A stretch of 64,000 nucleotides of DNA from Pseudomonas taiwanensis (GCF_013393345.1 NZ_QJRF01000030.1:124001-188000), one strand, 5' to 3'; shown: positions 18,324-26,014, counted from the first letter of the stretch. Notes: generated by a model from the sequence alone, not told the origin. Translations and numbers: made by a program.

Positions 18324-18399
18324 GTCCCCTTCGTCTAGTGGCCTAGGACACCGCCCTTTCACGGCGGTAACAGGGGTTCGAGTCCCCTAGGGGACGCCA
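18324..18399 (+). tRNA. tRNA-Glu (TTC), copy 2
   Basis: Same 76-nt sequence as Glu copy 1. Confidence 0.97.
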
Positions 18400-18442
18400 C
18401 TTTCCAGCAGCATCGGCCATGCCGGTGCAGCCGAAGTAATTC

Positions 18443-18518
<76 letters not shown>

Positions 18519-18581
18519 AACTCGATGCGCCACGCATCACAAGGGCCAGCCTAAGCGCTGGCCCTGTTGTCAGAAGGTTTT

Positions 18582-18657
18582 GTCCCCTTCGTCTAGTGGC
18601 CTAGGACACCGCCCTTTCACGGCGGTAACAGGGGTTCGAGTCCCCTAGGGGACGCCA
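18582..18657 (+). tRNA. tRNA-Glu (TTC), copy 3
   Basis: Same 76-nt sequence as Glu copy 1; the last tRNA of the array. Confidence 0.97.
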
Positions 18658-18667
18658 CTTTTCATTT

Positions 18668-18725
18668 CCCGCTTTGCGGGCTTTTCAAGGGTCATTCCAG
18701 TTTGGGATGGCCCTTTTGTTTTTCT
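18668..18725 (+). terminator. Tandem terminators of the tRNA array
   Basis: First hairpin: CCCGC-TTT-GCGGG followed by CTTTTC (18668-18686). Second: GGGTCATTCC pairs with GGGATGGCCC using G-U pairs, followed by TTTTGTTTTT (18689-18725). Confidence 0.75.
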
Positions 18726-18764
18726 AGCCCTCTTTCCGTGCCGACGAATGGCTTCTCAGCCAGC

Positions 18765-18804
18765 TTGCCATTTTGTATTACACAAATAATATTATGACTG
18801 TAAT
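18765..18804 (+). promoter_or_regulatory. Promoter and possible self-operator of the TetR gene
   Basis: TTGCCA (18765-18770) and TAATAT (18787-18792), spacing 16. The inverted repeat ATTACA (18777-18782) and TGTAAT (18799-18804), separated by 16 bp, brackets the -10 box, as expected for TetR autorepression. Confidence 0.55.
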
Positions 18805-18820
18805 TCGAAAGGAGGCTGAC

Positions 18821-19360
18821 ATGAGCGAGAAAAAAGCCCAAACCCGAGAGCGCATCCTTCAGGCGGCTGCCTCGGCCATGTTGCAGCATGGTCCGCAAGA
18901 GCCGGGCGTCGCAGATGTGATGGGGGCCGCCGGGCTGACGGTGGGCGGTTTCTACGCTCATTTCGCCAGCAAGGATGCCCTGATGCTGGAGGTGTTCAAG
19001 CAACTGCTGCGAAAGCGTCGGGATCTCGTGGCGTTGATTGACCAGGGACTCCCTGGTGCTGAGCGGCGTGCGCTCGCTGCGGGTTTCTACCTGTCACGCA
19101 AACACCGGGATGCCACTCGCTCCGGTTGCCCGCTACCCAGTTCCCTGGGTGCGATGGCGCAACTGCCGGGAGCGTACCGGGAGCTGTTGGCGGAACACCT
19201 CGAAGTGCTCAGTGCCAGGATGTGCGACAGCCCCGAAGAGGTCGATAAGGCACTTGCCGACATCGCGCTGATGGTGGGTGGCCTGGCGCTGGCGCGGGCC
19301 TTGGGCGAGGGTGATCTGTCTGATCGAGTATTGCGTGCCGCCAAGTCGGCGGTCATTTAA
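18821..19360 (+). CDS. TetR-family transcriptional regulator
   Basis: A 179-residue TetR protein. The N-terminal HTH region contains RERILQAAASAMLQHG and the recognition-helix signature VGGFYAHFASKDALMLEV. The rest is an all-helical ligand domain of the TetR_C-type seen in regulators of quinone or electrophile responses. ATG 18821 follows AAAGGAGG (18808-18815), so the in-frame upstream ATG at 18773 is unlikely to be used. It overlaps nothing and ends 8 bp before the hydrolase gene, its probable co-transcribed target. It corresponds to PA3133 by position. Confidence 0.88.
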   Translation: MSEKKAQTRERILQAAASAMLQHGPQEPGVADVMGAAGLTVGGFYAHFASKDALMLEVFKQLLRKRRDLVALIDQGLPGAERRALAAGFYLSRKHRDATRSGCPLPSSLGAMAQLPGAYRELLAEHLEVLSARMCDSPEEVDKALADIALMVGGLALARALGEGDLSDRVLRAAKSAVI

Positions 19361-19368
19361 GGAGCCAG

Positions 19369-20214
19369 ATGATGAATAACCTGAGCCTCATTCGCGGCGT
19401 GAACGCCACTCTGGGTCGTCTGGCGCCGCAGGCTGTTGCCCGGCGCACGCGCCGCCAATTCATGACGCCCCGCAACCGGGCGCCGCGGGAATGGGAGATG
19501 CAACTGCTTGGCAGCTCCGAGCGGATCACCCTGCGCTTTGGCCTATCCGCGCTGCGCTGGGGGAGCGGTCCCACCGTCTTGCTGATGCATGGTTGGGAAG
19601 GGCGCCCCACCCAGTTCGCCAGCCTGATCGAAGCACTGGTGGCGGCCGGCTATGGTGTGGTGGCGCTGGATGGTCCCGCCCATGGGCGCTCGCCCGGGCA
19701 CGAAGCGAATGTGGTGCTTTTCGCCCGGGCGTTGCTGGAAGCTGCGGGAGAGTTGCCGCCGCTGCATGCGGTGATTGGTCACTCCATGGGTGCTGCAAGT
19801 GTCCTGTTGGCCAGCCAGATGGGGTTGCGAGCCAAGGCCCTGGTGAGCATCTCGGGCCCCAGCCGAATTCTTGGACCGCTGCGTAGCTTCGCCCGAATGA
19901 TGGGGCTGCCGGCAAAAGCGCGAGCACATTTCGTCAACCAGGTGGAGCGGCACGCGGGCATACCCGTTGCCCATCTCGACGTGGAGCGCTATCAGCTGGA
20001 AATACCCGGATTGGTCGTGCATGCCGAGGACGACCTGCTGGTGCCGGTCGCCGATAGCCAGGTCATTCATGATGCGTGGTTCGACAGCCAGTTGCTGAGA
20101 CTGGAGCAGGGTGGCCACCAGCGTCTGCTCGCCGATAGTCGAGTGATCCAGGCCGTGCTCACCCTGCTGGAACAGGTTCAGGAGGTCCGCATCGCGACAG
20201 AAGCTCTGCGTTGA
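19369..20214 (+). CDS. Alpha/beta hydrolase
   Basis: A 281-residue alpha/beta hydrolase. The oxyanion-side motif is LLMHGWEG, the nucleophile elbow is GHSMGAAS, the acid lies probably in HAEDDLLVPV, and the catalytic His in GGHQRLL. No signal peptide is evident, so it is probably cytoplasmic; the substrate is unknown. Two in-frame ATGs lie at 19369 and 19372; AAGGAG at 19359-19364 is better spaced for the second, a one-residue difference. It is 8 bp downstream of the TetR gene and probably under its control. Confidence 0.85.
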   Translation: MMNNLSLIRGVNATLGRLAPQAVARRTRRQFMTPRNRAPREWEMQLLGSSERITLRFGLSALRWGSGPTVLLMHGWEGRPTQFASLIEALVAAGYGVVALDGPAHGRSPGHEANVVLFARALLEAAGELPPLHAVIGHSMGAASVLLASQMGLRAKALVSISGPSRILGPLRSFARMMGLPAKARAHFVNQVERHAGIPVAHLDVERYQLEIPGLVVHAEDDLLVPVADSQVIHDAWFDSQLLRLEQGGHQRLLADSRVIQAVLTLLEQVQEVRIATEALR

Positions 20215-20260
20215 GGCTGGCAGGTGACCTGCCGACAGTGCTCTACTTCCAACGTTCAAC

Positions 20261-20288
20261 GGCTCATTGTCGCTTGCGACAATGAGCC
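20261..20288. promoter_or_regulatory. Perfect 13-bp inverted repeat matching the HexR operator consensus
   Basis: GGCTCATTGTCGC-TT-GCGACAATGAGCC is perfectly symmetric. Its core TTGT-N8-ACAA matches the published Pseudomonas HexR operator consensus (TTGT-N7/8-ACAA). It ends 27 bp before the KDPG-aldolase-like gene. It lacks a U-run, so it is not a typical terminator. Confidence 0.5.
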
Positions 20289-20315
20289 GGGGATCTTGCA
20301 ATGTGGAGAACTGAC

Positions 20316-20966
20316 ATGAGCCTGACGATGGATGTGGTGCTGCAGCGGGCGCGACCGGTTCTGCCCGTGCTGGTGATCGAGGATACTGGGCTGGCGCTGG
20401 ACCTCGCCGGGGCACTGAGTGCTGGTGGCGTCGAAGTGCTGGAGGTCACCTTGCGTACGCCACGGGCGCTGGATGCGCTGGCGGCAATCCGCAAGGAGTT
20501 TCCGGACCTGCTGGTGGGCGCTGGCACCTTGATCCACACCGAACAATTCCTCGAGGCGCGCGATGCCGGGGCGCATTTTGCCGTCAGCCCCGGATGTACC
20601 GAGCGTCTCGCAGCGGCCGCCGAGGATTCCGGCCTGCCGTACCTGCCTGGTGTGATGACGCCCTCCGAAGTGCTGCTGGCGCTGGAGTACGGCTATCGCT
20701 CGCTCAAACTGTTCCCGGCCAACGGAAATGGCAGCGTGAAGATGCTGAAAAGCCTCAAGGGGCCGTTCACTGGCATCCGTTTCTGCCCTACCGGCGGCGT
20801 TACCCCCGACAACCTGCCCAGTTTCCTGCGCCTGCCCAATGTGGCCTGCGTGGGTGGCACCTGGATCGCGCCTTCGAGCCTGATCCGTGCCCGCGCCTGG
20901 GACCAGATCACTCAACTCGCCACCGAGGCCCGCGAACTGGCCAGCAACCTGGAGCAGCATCCATGA
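20316..20966 (+). CDS. KDPG/KHG aldolase family protein (Eda-like)
   Basis: A 216-residue class I aldolase of the 2-keto-3-deoxy-6-phosphogluconate family. The catalytic Glu and Arg lie in LEVTLRTPRAL, the phosphate loop in VGAGTL and PTGGVTPDN, and the Schiff-base Lys in RSLKLFPAN. KDPG aldolase splits KDPG into pyruvate and glyceraldehyde-3-phosphate in the Entner-Doudoroff pathway. P. aeruginosa keeps its main eda with zwf and pgl; this position matches the second homologue PA3131, so substrate range is uncertain. ATG 20316 follows GTGGAG by 8 nt. It is translationally coupled (ATGA) to the next gene. Confidence 0.88.
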   Translation: MSLTMDVVLQRARPVLPVLVIEDTGLALDLAGALSAGGVEVLEVTLRTPRALDALAAIRKEFPDLLVGAGTLIHTEQFLEARDAGAHFAVSPGCTERLAAAAEDSGLPYLPGVMTPSEVLLALEYGYRSLKLFPANGNGSVKMLKSLKGPFTGIRFCPTGGVTPDNLPSFLRLPNVACVGGTWIAPSSLIRARAWDQITQLATEARELASNLEQHP

Positions 20967-21412
20967 ACTGGGACATGCCCAATCCCTTCGTCATCGATAT
21001 CAAGGTAGGTGCTGACGACATCGACGGCCTGGGTCATGCCAACAACGCCGTATACGTCAGCTGGCTGGAACGTTGTGCCTGGCGGCATTCCCAGAACCTG
21101 GGGCTGGACCTGGCCGAATACCGCCGGCTGGACCGCGCCATGGCAGTGCTGCGACATGAGATCGACTACCTTGCCGCAGCTTACGAGGGCCAGGAGCTGC
21201 AGATGGCAACGTGGATCGTGGAGTCGGATCAGCGCCTCAAGATGGATCGGCGCTTCCAGCTGGTGCGACCGGAAGATGGCGCCACCCTGTTGCGGGCGAA
21301 AACCACCTTCGTCTGCATCGAGCTCTCCTCCGGCAGGCCGAAGCGTATGCCGACGGAGTTCGTCGAAGGGTATGGCCAGGCGCTGCAGCCGCCGTTTCCG
21401 CTGGAGCTCTGA
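20963..21412 (+). CDS. 4HBT-family acyl-CoA thioesterase
   Basis: A 149-residue single hot-dog-fold protein. The 4-hydroxybenzoyl-CoA thioesterase signature DGLGHANNAVYVSWLE is near residue 24, with the catalytic Asp/His-Asn arrangement of the YbgC branch. Such enzymes hydrolyse short or aromatic acyl-CoAs. The start ATG overlaps the stop of the aldolase gene (ATGA), so the two are co-translated. The functional reason for pairing with an aldolase is unknown. It matches PA3130 by position. Confidence 0.82.
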   Translation: MNWDMPNPFVIDIKVGADDIDGLGHANNAVYVSWLERCAWRHSQNLGLDLAEYRRLDRAMAVLRHEIDYLAAAYEGQELQMATWIVESDQRLKMDRRFQLVRPEDGATLLRAKTTFVCIELSSGRPKRMPTEFVEGYGQALQPPFPLEL

Positions 21413-21415
21413 GGC

Positions 21416-21808
21416 TCACCCCTCTACCGGCGCGAGGAACACCTCGTGCTGGTCCTGGACGATACGAAAGTGACGGACTTCGCCGGGCTGGAAGACGGCC
21501 GACTGCGGGTCGCCGGCAAACAGCCCGGCACAGTAGCCGGAACCGCTCTGCGCCACTCTCAGCGCGACCTCGCCCGCGGGTACCGGAATACTGACCGACT
21601 GGCCGGGCGCTATCTTCGCCACGAGTTCGTTCTGCACGTAGAGGTCGATGTCGCAGGCGTTCGGGGTGTTCTCATCGCGGCTGACCAGAAGTTCGCCAAT
21701 GGCGTCCGGTACCGGTTGTCGCGGCGACGCCAGGATCGCCTCGCTGGCGGCGAAAACCACCGTGGAAGCCAGCGTGAGTGCGGCAAGGACGGGTACGAGC
21801 GAATTCAT
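21416..21808 (-). CDS. Small exported protein of unknown function
   Basis: A 130-residue protein with a signal peptide (MNSLVPVLAALTLASTVVFA). The mature part contains two conserved-looking cysteines (NACDIDLYV and GYCAGLFAG) and a beta-rich segment ending RHFRIVQDQHEVFLAP. This resembles periplasmic proteins with a PEGA-like beta domain (IPVPAGEVALRV), but I do not recognise a named family. ATG 21808 follows CAGGAG, so the longer open frame upstream is unlikely. It is convergent with the thioesterase gene and divergent from dusC. Confidence 0.65.
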   Translation of the reverse strand: MNSLVPVLAALTLASTVVFAASEAILASPRQPVPDAIGELLVSRDENTPNACDIDLYVQNELVAKIAPGQSVSIPVPAGEVALRVAQSGSGYCAGLFAGDPQSAVFQPGEVRHFRIVQDQHEVFLAPVEG

Positions 21809-21934
21809 CGTGGCGTTTCTCCTGCGCTGAATCGGAGAAATTTCGACCACCAGTCCCGCCGGATGCTCCCCGGGATATTCGCCGTCCGTCATGCTGCGTA
21901 AACTACGCGCCTTTTTCCTGTGAGCCTGTCATCC

Positions 21935-22915
21935 ATGCAAATCGCCCTGGCCCCGATGGAAGGGCTGGTCGACGAAATCCTTCGCGATGTGCTGACCCGT
22001 GTCGGTGGCATCGACTGGTGCGTGACCGAATTCATCCGGGTTTGCGACCGCCTGTTGGCGGCCAGCACCTTCGAGAAGTTGGGCCCCGAACTGGCCGATG
22101 GCGCCCGCACACGTGCCGGTACGCCCATGCGCGTGCAATTGCTGGGTTCCGACCCGGTTTGCCTGGCGGAAAACGCAGCCTTTGCCTGCGAGCTCGGCGC
22201 GCCGGTGATCGACCTCAACTTCGGCTGCCCGGCCAAGACGGTGAACAAGTCGCGCGGCGGCGCTGTGCTGCTCAAGGAGCCCGAACTGCTCCATGCGATC
22301 CTGTGCGAGGTGCGCCGCGCCGTGCCGGCGGACATTCCGGTGACTGCGAAGATGCGCCTCGGTTTTGACAGCCCCGATGTTGCCCTGGATTGCGCGCGAG
22401 CGCTGGCCGACGGCGGTGCCCAGCAGATCGTGGTGCATGCACGGACCAAGGTCGAAGGCTACAAGCCGCCGGCGCACTGGGAGTGGGTGGCGCGGGTGCA
22501 GGATGCGGTCAAGGTGCCGGTGTTCGCCAACGGCGAGGTCTGGACCCTGGCTGATTGGCGCCGCTGCCGCGAAGTGAGTGGCGTGGAAGACATCATGCTG
22601 GGTCGTGGCCTTGTGTCGCGACCGGACCTGGCGCGGCAGATCGCTGCGGCGCGGGCTGGCGAGCCGGTGGTGGACATGACCTGGGCGGAGTTGCAGCCGA
22701 TGCTTCAGGATTTCTGGCGCCAGGCCCGGCGCAAGCTCGCTCCGCGCTATGCGCCAGGGCGCCTGAAGCAGTGGCTGGGCATGCTCACTCGCAGCTATCC
22801 CGAAGCGGTCGCGCTATTCGCCGAGGTGCGCCGGGAGAATGACTGCGCCCGGATCGACGCCTTGCTTGGCGTCCCGGACCTGCAACGGGAATGGACAGAA
22901 GCCGTCTGCGCCTAG
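21935..22915 (+). CDS. dusC: tRNA-dihydrouridine(16) synthase DusC
   Basis: A 326-residue FMN-dependent Dus protein. It begins [20 protein letters not shown], the TIM-barrel FMN start. It has the catalytic cysteine in [16 protein letters not shown], phosphate-binding [10 protein letters not shown] and [17 protein letters not shown], and the FMN motif [15 protein letters not shown]. The C-terminal recognition domain ([13 protein letters not shown]) is of the DusC type, which reduces U16 in tRNAs. ATG 21935 is preferred over an upstream GTG at 21920. Its TAG stop overlaps the stop of the convergent SDR gene. Confidence 0.93.
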   Translation: MQIALAPMEGLVDEILRDVLTRVGGIDWCVTEFIRVCDRLLAASTFEKLGPELADGARTRAGTPMRVQLLGSDPVCLAENAAFACELGAPVIDLNFGCPAKTVNKSRGGAVLLKEPELLHAILCEVRRAVPADIPVTAKMRLGFDSPDVALDCARALADGGAQQIVVHARTKVEGYKPPAHWEWVARVQDAVKVPVFANGEVWTLADWRRCREVSGVEDIMLGRGLVSRPDLARQIAAARAGEPVVDMTWAELQPMLQDFWRQARRKLAPRYAPGRLKQWLGMLTRSYPEAVALFAEVRRENDCARIDALLGVPDLQREWTEAVCA

Positions 22916-23658
22916 CGGCCGCCAGAGACATCGAGGAAGCTGCCGCTGGTATAGGACGCTTCCTCGCTGGCCAGCCATAGAATCGCTGCAGCCACTTCCT
23001 CCGCTTCGCCACCTCTGCCCATGGGCACCGACTGGCGCACCCGCTCGACCCGGTCCGGTTCGCCGCCGCTGGCGTGGATTTCGGTACGTATCACGCCAGG
23101 GCGCACCGCATTGACGCGAATCCCTTCCGCCGCCAGCTCCTTGGCCAGTCCCAGGGTCATGCTGTCGACGGCCCCCTTGGCCGCTGCGTAGTCGATGTAC
23201 TCATTGGGCGCACCGATGCGCGCGGCAATGGATGACAGGTTGACGATGGCGCCGCCCTGGCCGCCATGCCGCGTCGACATGCGCTTGATGGCTTCCCGCG
23301 CGCAGAGGAAGCTGCCCACCACATTGGCCCGCAGTACCCGCTCGAACCGAGCCGCGTCCATGTCCTCCAGGCGCATCTGGCGCTCCAGCATGCCGGCGTT
23401 GTTGACCAGCACATCCAGCCGCCCGAATTCCTGATCCAGGCGTTCGAACATGTCCACCACCTGGGATTCATCACCGACATCCGCGCGCAGGAGGAGGGCG
23501 CGACCGCCGGTGGATTCGATTTCACGCGCCAGGGTTTCGGCTGCTTCCTGCTGCTGTCGGTAGTTGATGCCCAGGGCATAACCGCGTTGTGCCGCGAGGC
23601 GGGCCGTGGCGGCACCGATGCCACGACTCGCGCCCGTGATCAGCATGACTTTCTGCAT
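22912..23658 (-). CDS. Short-chain dehydrogenase/reductase
   Basis: A 248-residue classical SDR. The cofactor motif is [17 protein letters not shown], followed by NNAGML, the catalytic Ser in [10 protein letters not shown] and YxxxK in [11 protein letters not shown]. It is related to FabG/glucose-1-dehydrogenase-like oxidoreductases; cofactor and substrate are undetermined. It corresponds to PA3128. It faces away from ibpA, whose heat-shock promoter starts 17 bp from this start codon, and it overlaps the dusC stop by 4 bp tail to tail. Confidence 0.87.
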   Translation of the reverse strand: MQKVMLITGASRGIGAATARLAAQRGYALGINYRQQQEAAETLAREIESTGGRALLLRADVGDESQVVDMFERLDQEFGRLDVLVNNAGMLERQMRLEDMDAARFERVLRANVVGSFLCAREAIKRMSTRHGGQGGAIVNLSSIAARIGAPNEYIDYAAAKGAVDSMTLGLAKELAAEGIRVNAVRPGVIRTEIHASGGEPDRVERVRQSVPMGRGGEAEEVAAAILWLASEEASYTSGSFLDVSGGR

Positions 23659-23674
23659 GGGATTTCCTTAGGGG

Positions 23675-23700
23675 CTTGAAATGTTTTCGAGCGTCCATAT
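23675..23700 (+). promoter_or_regulatory. Sigma-32 (heat-shock) type promoter of ibpA
   Basis: CTTGAAA (23675-23681), 13-bp spacer, CCATAT (23695-23700). This matches the RpoH consensus CTTGAAA - 11-17 bp - CCCATnT well. Initiation would fall near 23707, placing the RNA thermometer directly at the 5' end of the mRNA. Confidence 0.82.
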
Positions 23701-23710
23701 CTAGGTTACT

Positions 23711-23767
23711 GCGGGATGCCGAAGTCGGGTCCCGCACTCGAAATACTTGCTGATTATTCAGGAGATC
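23711..23767 (+). promoter_or_regulatory. ROSE-like RNA thermometer in the ibpA 5' UTR
   Basis: Hairpin I: GCGGGA (23711-23716) pairs with TCCCGC (23730-23735). Hairpin II: CTTGCTGA (23746-23753) pairs with TCAGGAG (23758-23764) around loop TTAT, with G49 (23749) bulged and a U-G pair, sequestering the AGGAG ribosome binding site. The UUGCU/AGGA pairing with a bulged G is the hallmark of ROSE elements, and short ROSE-like elements before ibpA are published for Pseudomonas. Heating would open hairpin II. Confidence 0.85.
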
Positions 23768-23770
23768 TAC

Positions 23771-24217
23771 ATGAGCACTGCATTTTCCCTCGCCCCTCTG
23801 TTCCGCCATTCCGTGGGCTTCGACCGCTTCAATGACCTGTTCGAATCCGCCCTGCGCAATGAAGGCGGCAGCACCTATCCGCCCTACAACGTCGAGAAGC
23901 ACGGTGACGACCAGTACCGTATCGTCATTGCCGTGGCCGGCTTCCAGGAAGAAGACCTGGAACTCCAGGTGGAGCGCGGTGTGCTGACTGTCGGTGGCGG
24001 CAAGCGCGAGAAGAGCGACGAGTCCGTCACCTATCTACATCACGGCATCGCCCAGCGCGCTTTCAAGCTGTCCTTCCGCCTGGCCGACCACATCGAAGTC
24101 AAGGCTGCTGCCCTGCAGAACGGCCTGCTGAACGTCGACCTGGTTCGCATAGTGCCGGAAGAGGCCAAGGCCAAGCGCATCCCGATCAACGGGCACCGTG
24201 CAGTGCTGGAGAACTGA
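23771..24217 (+). CDS. ibpA: Small heat-shock protein IbpA (Hsp20)
   Basis: A 148-residue alpha-crystallin-type chaperone. It has an N-terminal arm (SLAPLFRHSVGFDRFNDLF), a beta-sandwich domain of about residues 38-130 (PPYNVEKHGDDQYRIVIAVA, SYLHHGIAQRAFKLSFRL-like region) and a C-terminal I-x-I anchor (RIPING). It holds aggregation-prone proteins for DnaK/ClpB during heat shock. ATG 23771 follows AGGAGAT. Control is doubly thermal, by a sigma-32-like promoter and a ROSE element. A strong terminator follows, so it is monocistronic. Confidence 0.95.
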   Translation: MSTAFSLAPLFRHSVGFDRFNDLFESALRNEGGSTYPPYNVEKHGDDQYRIVIAVAGFQEEDLELQVERGVLTVGGGKREKSDESVTYLHHGIAQRAFKLSFRLADHIEVKAAALQNGLLNVDLVRIVPEEAKAKRIPINGHRAVLEN

Positions 24218-24243
24218 TCTCCTGGCTTCCCCCCGAAAAAGAG

Positions 24244-24270
24244 AGGGCGCCTACGGGCGCCCTTTTTTGT
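24244..24270. terminator. Terminator of ibpA, probably bidirectional
   Basis: AGGGCGCC (24244-24251), loop TACG, GGCGCCCT (24256-24263), then TTTTTTG; an A-rich tract (GAAAAAGAG) precedes it, so it can also act on the opposite strand. Confidence 0.88.
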
Positions 24271-24277
24271 GCCGGCT

Positions 24278-24977
24278 TCAGACGGGTGAAGGTCGTTGCT
24301 GGCTGTGCTCCAACAGGGCGCGGAACGCCGCCAGTGGCACCGGTTTGCTGTACAGATAACCCTGGTACAGGTTGCAGCCCTGTTGCTCGAGGAAGGCCAA
24401 CTGCTCGTCGCGCTCCACGCCCTCGGCGATGATTTCCAGCCCCAGGCTGCGCGTCATGGCGACGATGGCACGAATGATCTCCGCATCGTTGGGGTCCTGG
24501 GTGGCGTCGCGAACGAAGGACTGGTCGATCTTCAGCGCGTCGACCGGTAACCGTTTCAGGTAGGTCAGCGAAGAGTAACCGGTGCCGAAGTCGTCCATGG
24601 CGAAGCTGGCGCCCAGTTTCTTCAGGCGGCGCATTTTGCCGATGGTGTCCTCGATCTTCTGGATGACGATGCCTTCGGTGACCTCCAGTTTCAGCAACTG
24701 GGCGGGGAGCTGGCTCCGATGCAGGGCGCGTTCCACACGCTCGACGAAGTCGCTCTGGCGGAACTGCCGGGGGCTGATGTTCACGCAGAGGCCGAAATCC
24801 CTGGCGTTGACCAGGCCCTCGGCGAGCAGCTGTTCGCAGGCGTTGCACGCCTCGTCCAACACCCAGGCACCGACGTCGAGGATCAGGCCGCTTTCTTCCA
24901 GCACCTGGATGAAATGACCGGGGGGGCTGTGGCCTCAGGGGCGGATGCTGCCAGCGGAGCAGGGCCTCGGCGCCGAC
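24278..24977 (-). pseudogene. EAL-domain fragment of a diguanylate cyclase/phosphodiesterase, frameshifted
   Basis: The 208 residues 24278-24904 are the larger part of an EAL domain (KLEVTEGIVIQKIEDT, MDDFGTGYSSLTYLKRLP, KIDQSFVRD, IAEGVER, QGYLYSKP) with an intact C-terminus. Upstream on the same strand the catalytic start (GAEALLRWQHP) lies at 24977-24942 in another frame. One extra base near 24935 separates it from GHSPPGHFIQVLEESG. Beyond 24977 homology stops and an in-frame TAA appears. The gene therefore lacks its GGDEF and sensor parts here. The matching PAS piece lies 1 kb away at 26020-26960. Confidence 0.85.
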
Positions 24978-25122
24978 TATTTAGTGCGCTACAGCTGAAT
25001 AAAAGTTTCGATTTGGAGTAAGTCAAGTTCTGTAAATGGGGATTTACCGGTAATTTATTCCTACTGATAATTGAAATGCTTGCGGCGGTAATTAAAAACT
25101 ATCTAACCCATAGGTAAATAAA

Positions 25123-25539
25123 ATGTCTCATAAGTTTTTAAATCCCGAAAAAATCCATAACCCAGTGCCTTTTGGCTATAGTCATGTTATAGCCATTTCA
25201 CCCAATGATTATGATTTCGTCCTTATTTCTGGACAGTGGGCATCGAATACCGATGGAACAGTACCCAACATCGAATTCCCTCAACAGGTTAAAAGATCCT
25301 TTGACAATCTGAAGTCCGCCTTGGAGTCTGCAGGACATGACTTCGCCTCGGTCATTCAAATCAGAACCTATATCGTTGATATCAACGAAGAAAAAACCGC
25401 GGAGTTGGCGGCTGTGGTAAAAAGAACCTGGGGTGAAAATCCACCAACCCATACTCTTGTTGGAGTAAGCGGACTGGCTATGGGAACCATGCACTTCGAA
25501 ATTGAAGCCGTCTCGGCCAAGCCCAGGAAGTCGCAATAA
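25123..25539 (+). CDS. RidA/YjgF/YER057c-family protein
   Basis: A 138-residue RidA-like protein. The family Arg is in VIQIRTYIVDI and the C-terminal signature is GVSGLAMGTMHFEIEAVS. RidA proteins hydrolyse reactive enamine/imine intermediates of PLP enzymes and are trimers; some relatives serve in degradative pathways. The gene and its flanks are strikingly AT-rich compared with neighbours, codon choice is different, and it sits inside a broken GGDEF/EAL gene, so I infer recent acquisition. AT-rich leader TAGGTAAATAAA precedes ATG 25123 with only a weak ribosome binding site. A terminator follows. Confidence 0.82.
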   Translation: MSHKFLNPEKIHNPVPFGYSHVIAISPNDYDFVLISGQWASNTDGTVPNIEFPQQVKRSFDNLKSALESAGHDFASVIQIRTYIVDINEEKTAELAAVVKRTWGENPPTHTLVGVSGLAMGTMHFEIEAVSAKPRKSQ

Positions 25540-25635
25540 TCCTATCCGGCACCGTTGATAGCGGTAAATGATAGTTCCCATCTCTGCTTTCTAAATATCA
25601 TCGAGGACCGCTTACAACCAACAACGCGCAAGTAA

Positions 25636-25668
25636 AAAGGGCGGTCGGCCAAGGGCCGCTCTTTCTTT
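25636..25668 (+). terminator. Terminator downstream of the ridA-like gene
   Basis: AAAGGGCGG (25636-25644) pairs with CCGCTCTTT (25656-25664) with one G-U pair, followed by CTTTG. About 97 bp after the ridA stop. Confidence 0.6.
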
Positions 25669-25720
25669 GCCTATCAACGGCCCGCAACTTAACGATTACG
25701 GAAACATCGCGTTGCCACCT

Positions 25721-25810
25721 TCAGTACTTCACTTTAAAGGTGGGTGATTCCTCGGCCCGCTGGCCCCGACGGTCGTACAAAAAGCGGGAAATTGGCTTGC
25801 CCACAACCAT
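25721..25810 (-). other. Possible 29-codon ORF in the scar region
   Basis: An ATG at 25810 preceded by GGTGGGAG opens a 29-residue basic/acidic peptide (starts MVVGKPISRFLYDRRG, ends FKVKY). No family is recognised. It could be the tail of another truncated gene rather than a real small protein; the frame is closed by a TGA shortly upstream. Confidence 0.2.
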
Positions 25811-25858
25811 AGAATCTCCCACCGGCCCTGGCCTGGCTCAATTATGTCATTCACGCCA

Positions 25859-25963
25859 TTAAAACAGCCCTAGCTGCCGATCGATCAATGCGCTGAAATC
25901 ATCCTGCACGACCGGCAGAATGGCATCGGCCACCGGCTGCAATTGCCGGGTCAGGTAGTGATC
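25859..25963 (-). pseudogene. C-terminal fragment of DNA polymerase II (PolB)
   Basis: The last 34 codons plus TAA of a PolB-like gene: DHYLTRQLQPVADAILP, then QDDFSALIDRQLGLF at the end. As I recall it, the E. coli Pol II C-terminus ends with LTRQLQPVAEGILP and TGQLGLF, an almost exact match. Homology stops abruptly at 25963, where an inverted GGDEF fragment begins. No other part of polB is in the window, so this is a transposed or deleted remnant. Confidence 0.8.
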
Positions 25964-26014
25964 GCCGACATCGCCCTGTACCGCGCCAAGGATTCGGGGC
26001 GTAACGCCATCCAG
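25961..26014 (+). pseudogene. Inverted C-terminal fragment of a GGDEF domain
   Basis: Eighteen codons on the plus strand read IADIALYRAKDSGRNAIQ, the highly conserved end of GGDEF domains (ADxALYRAKxxGRN). It lies between the PolB remnant and the PAS remnant, both of which are on the minus strand. It therefore appears to be a piece of the same sensor gene in opposite orientation. Confidence 0.72.
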
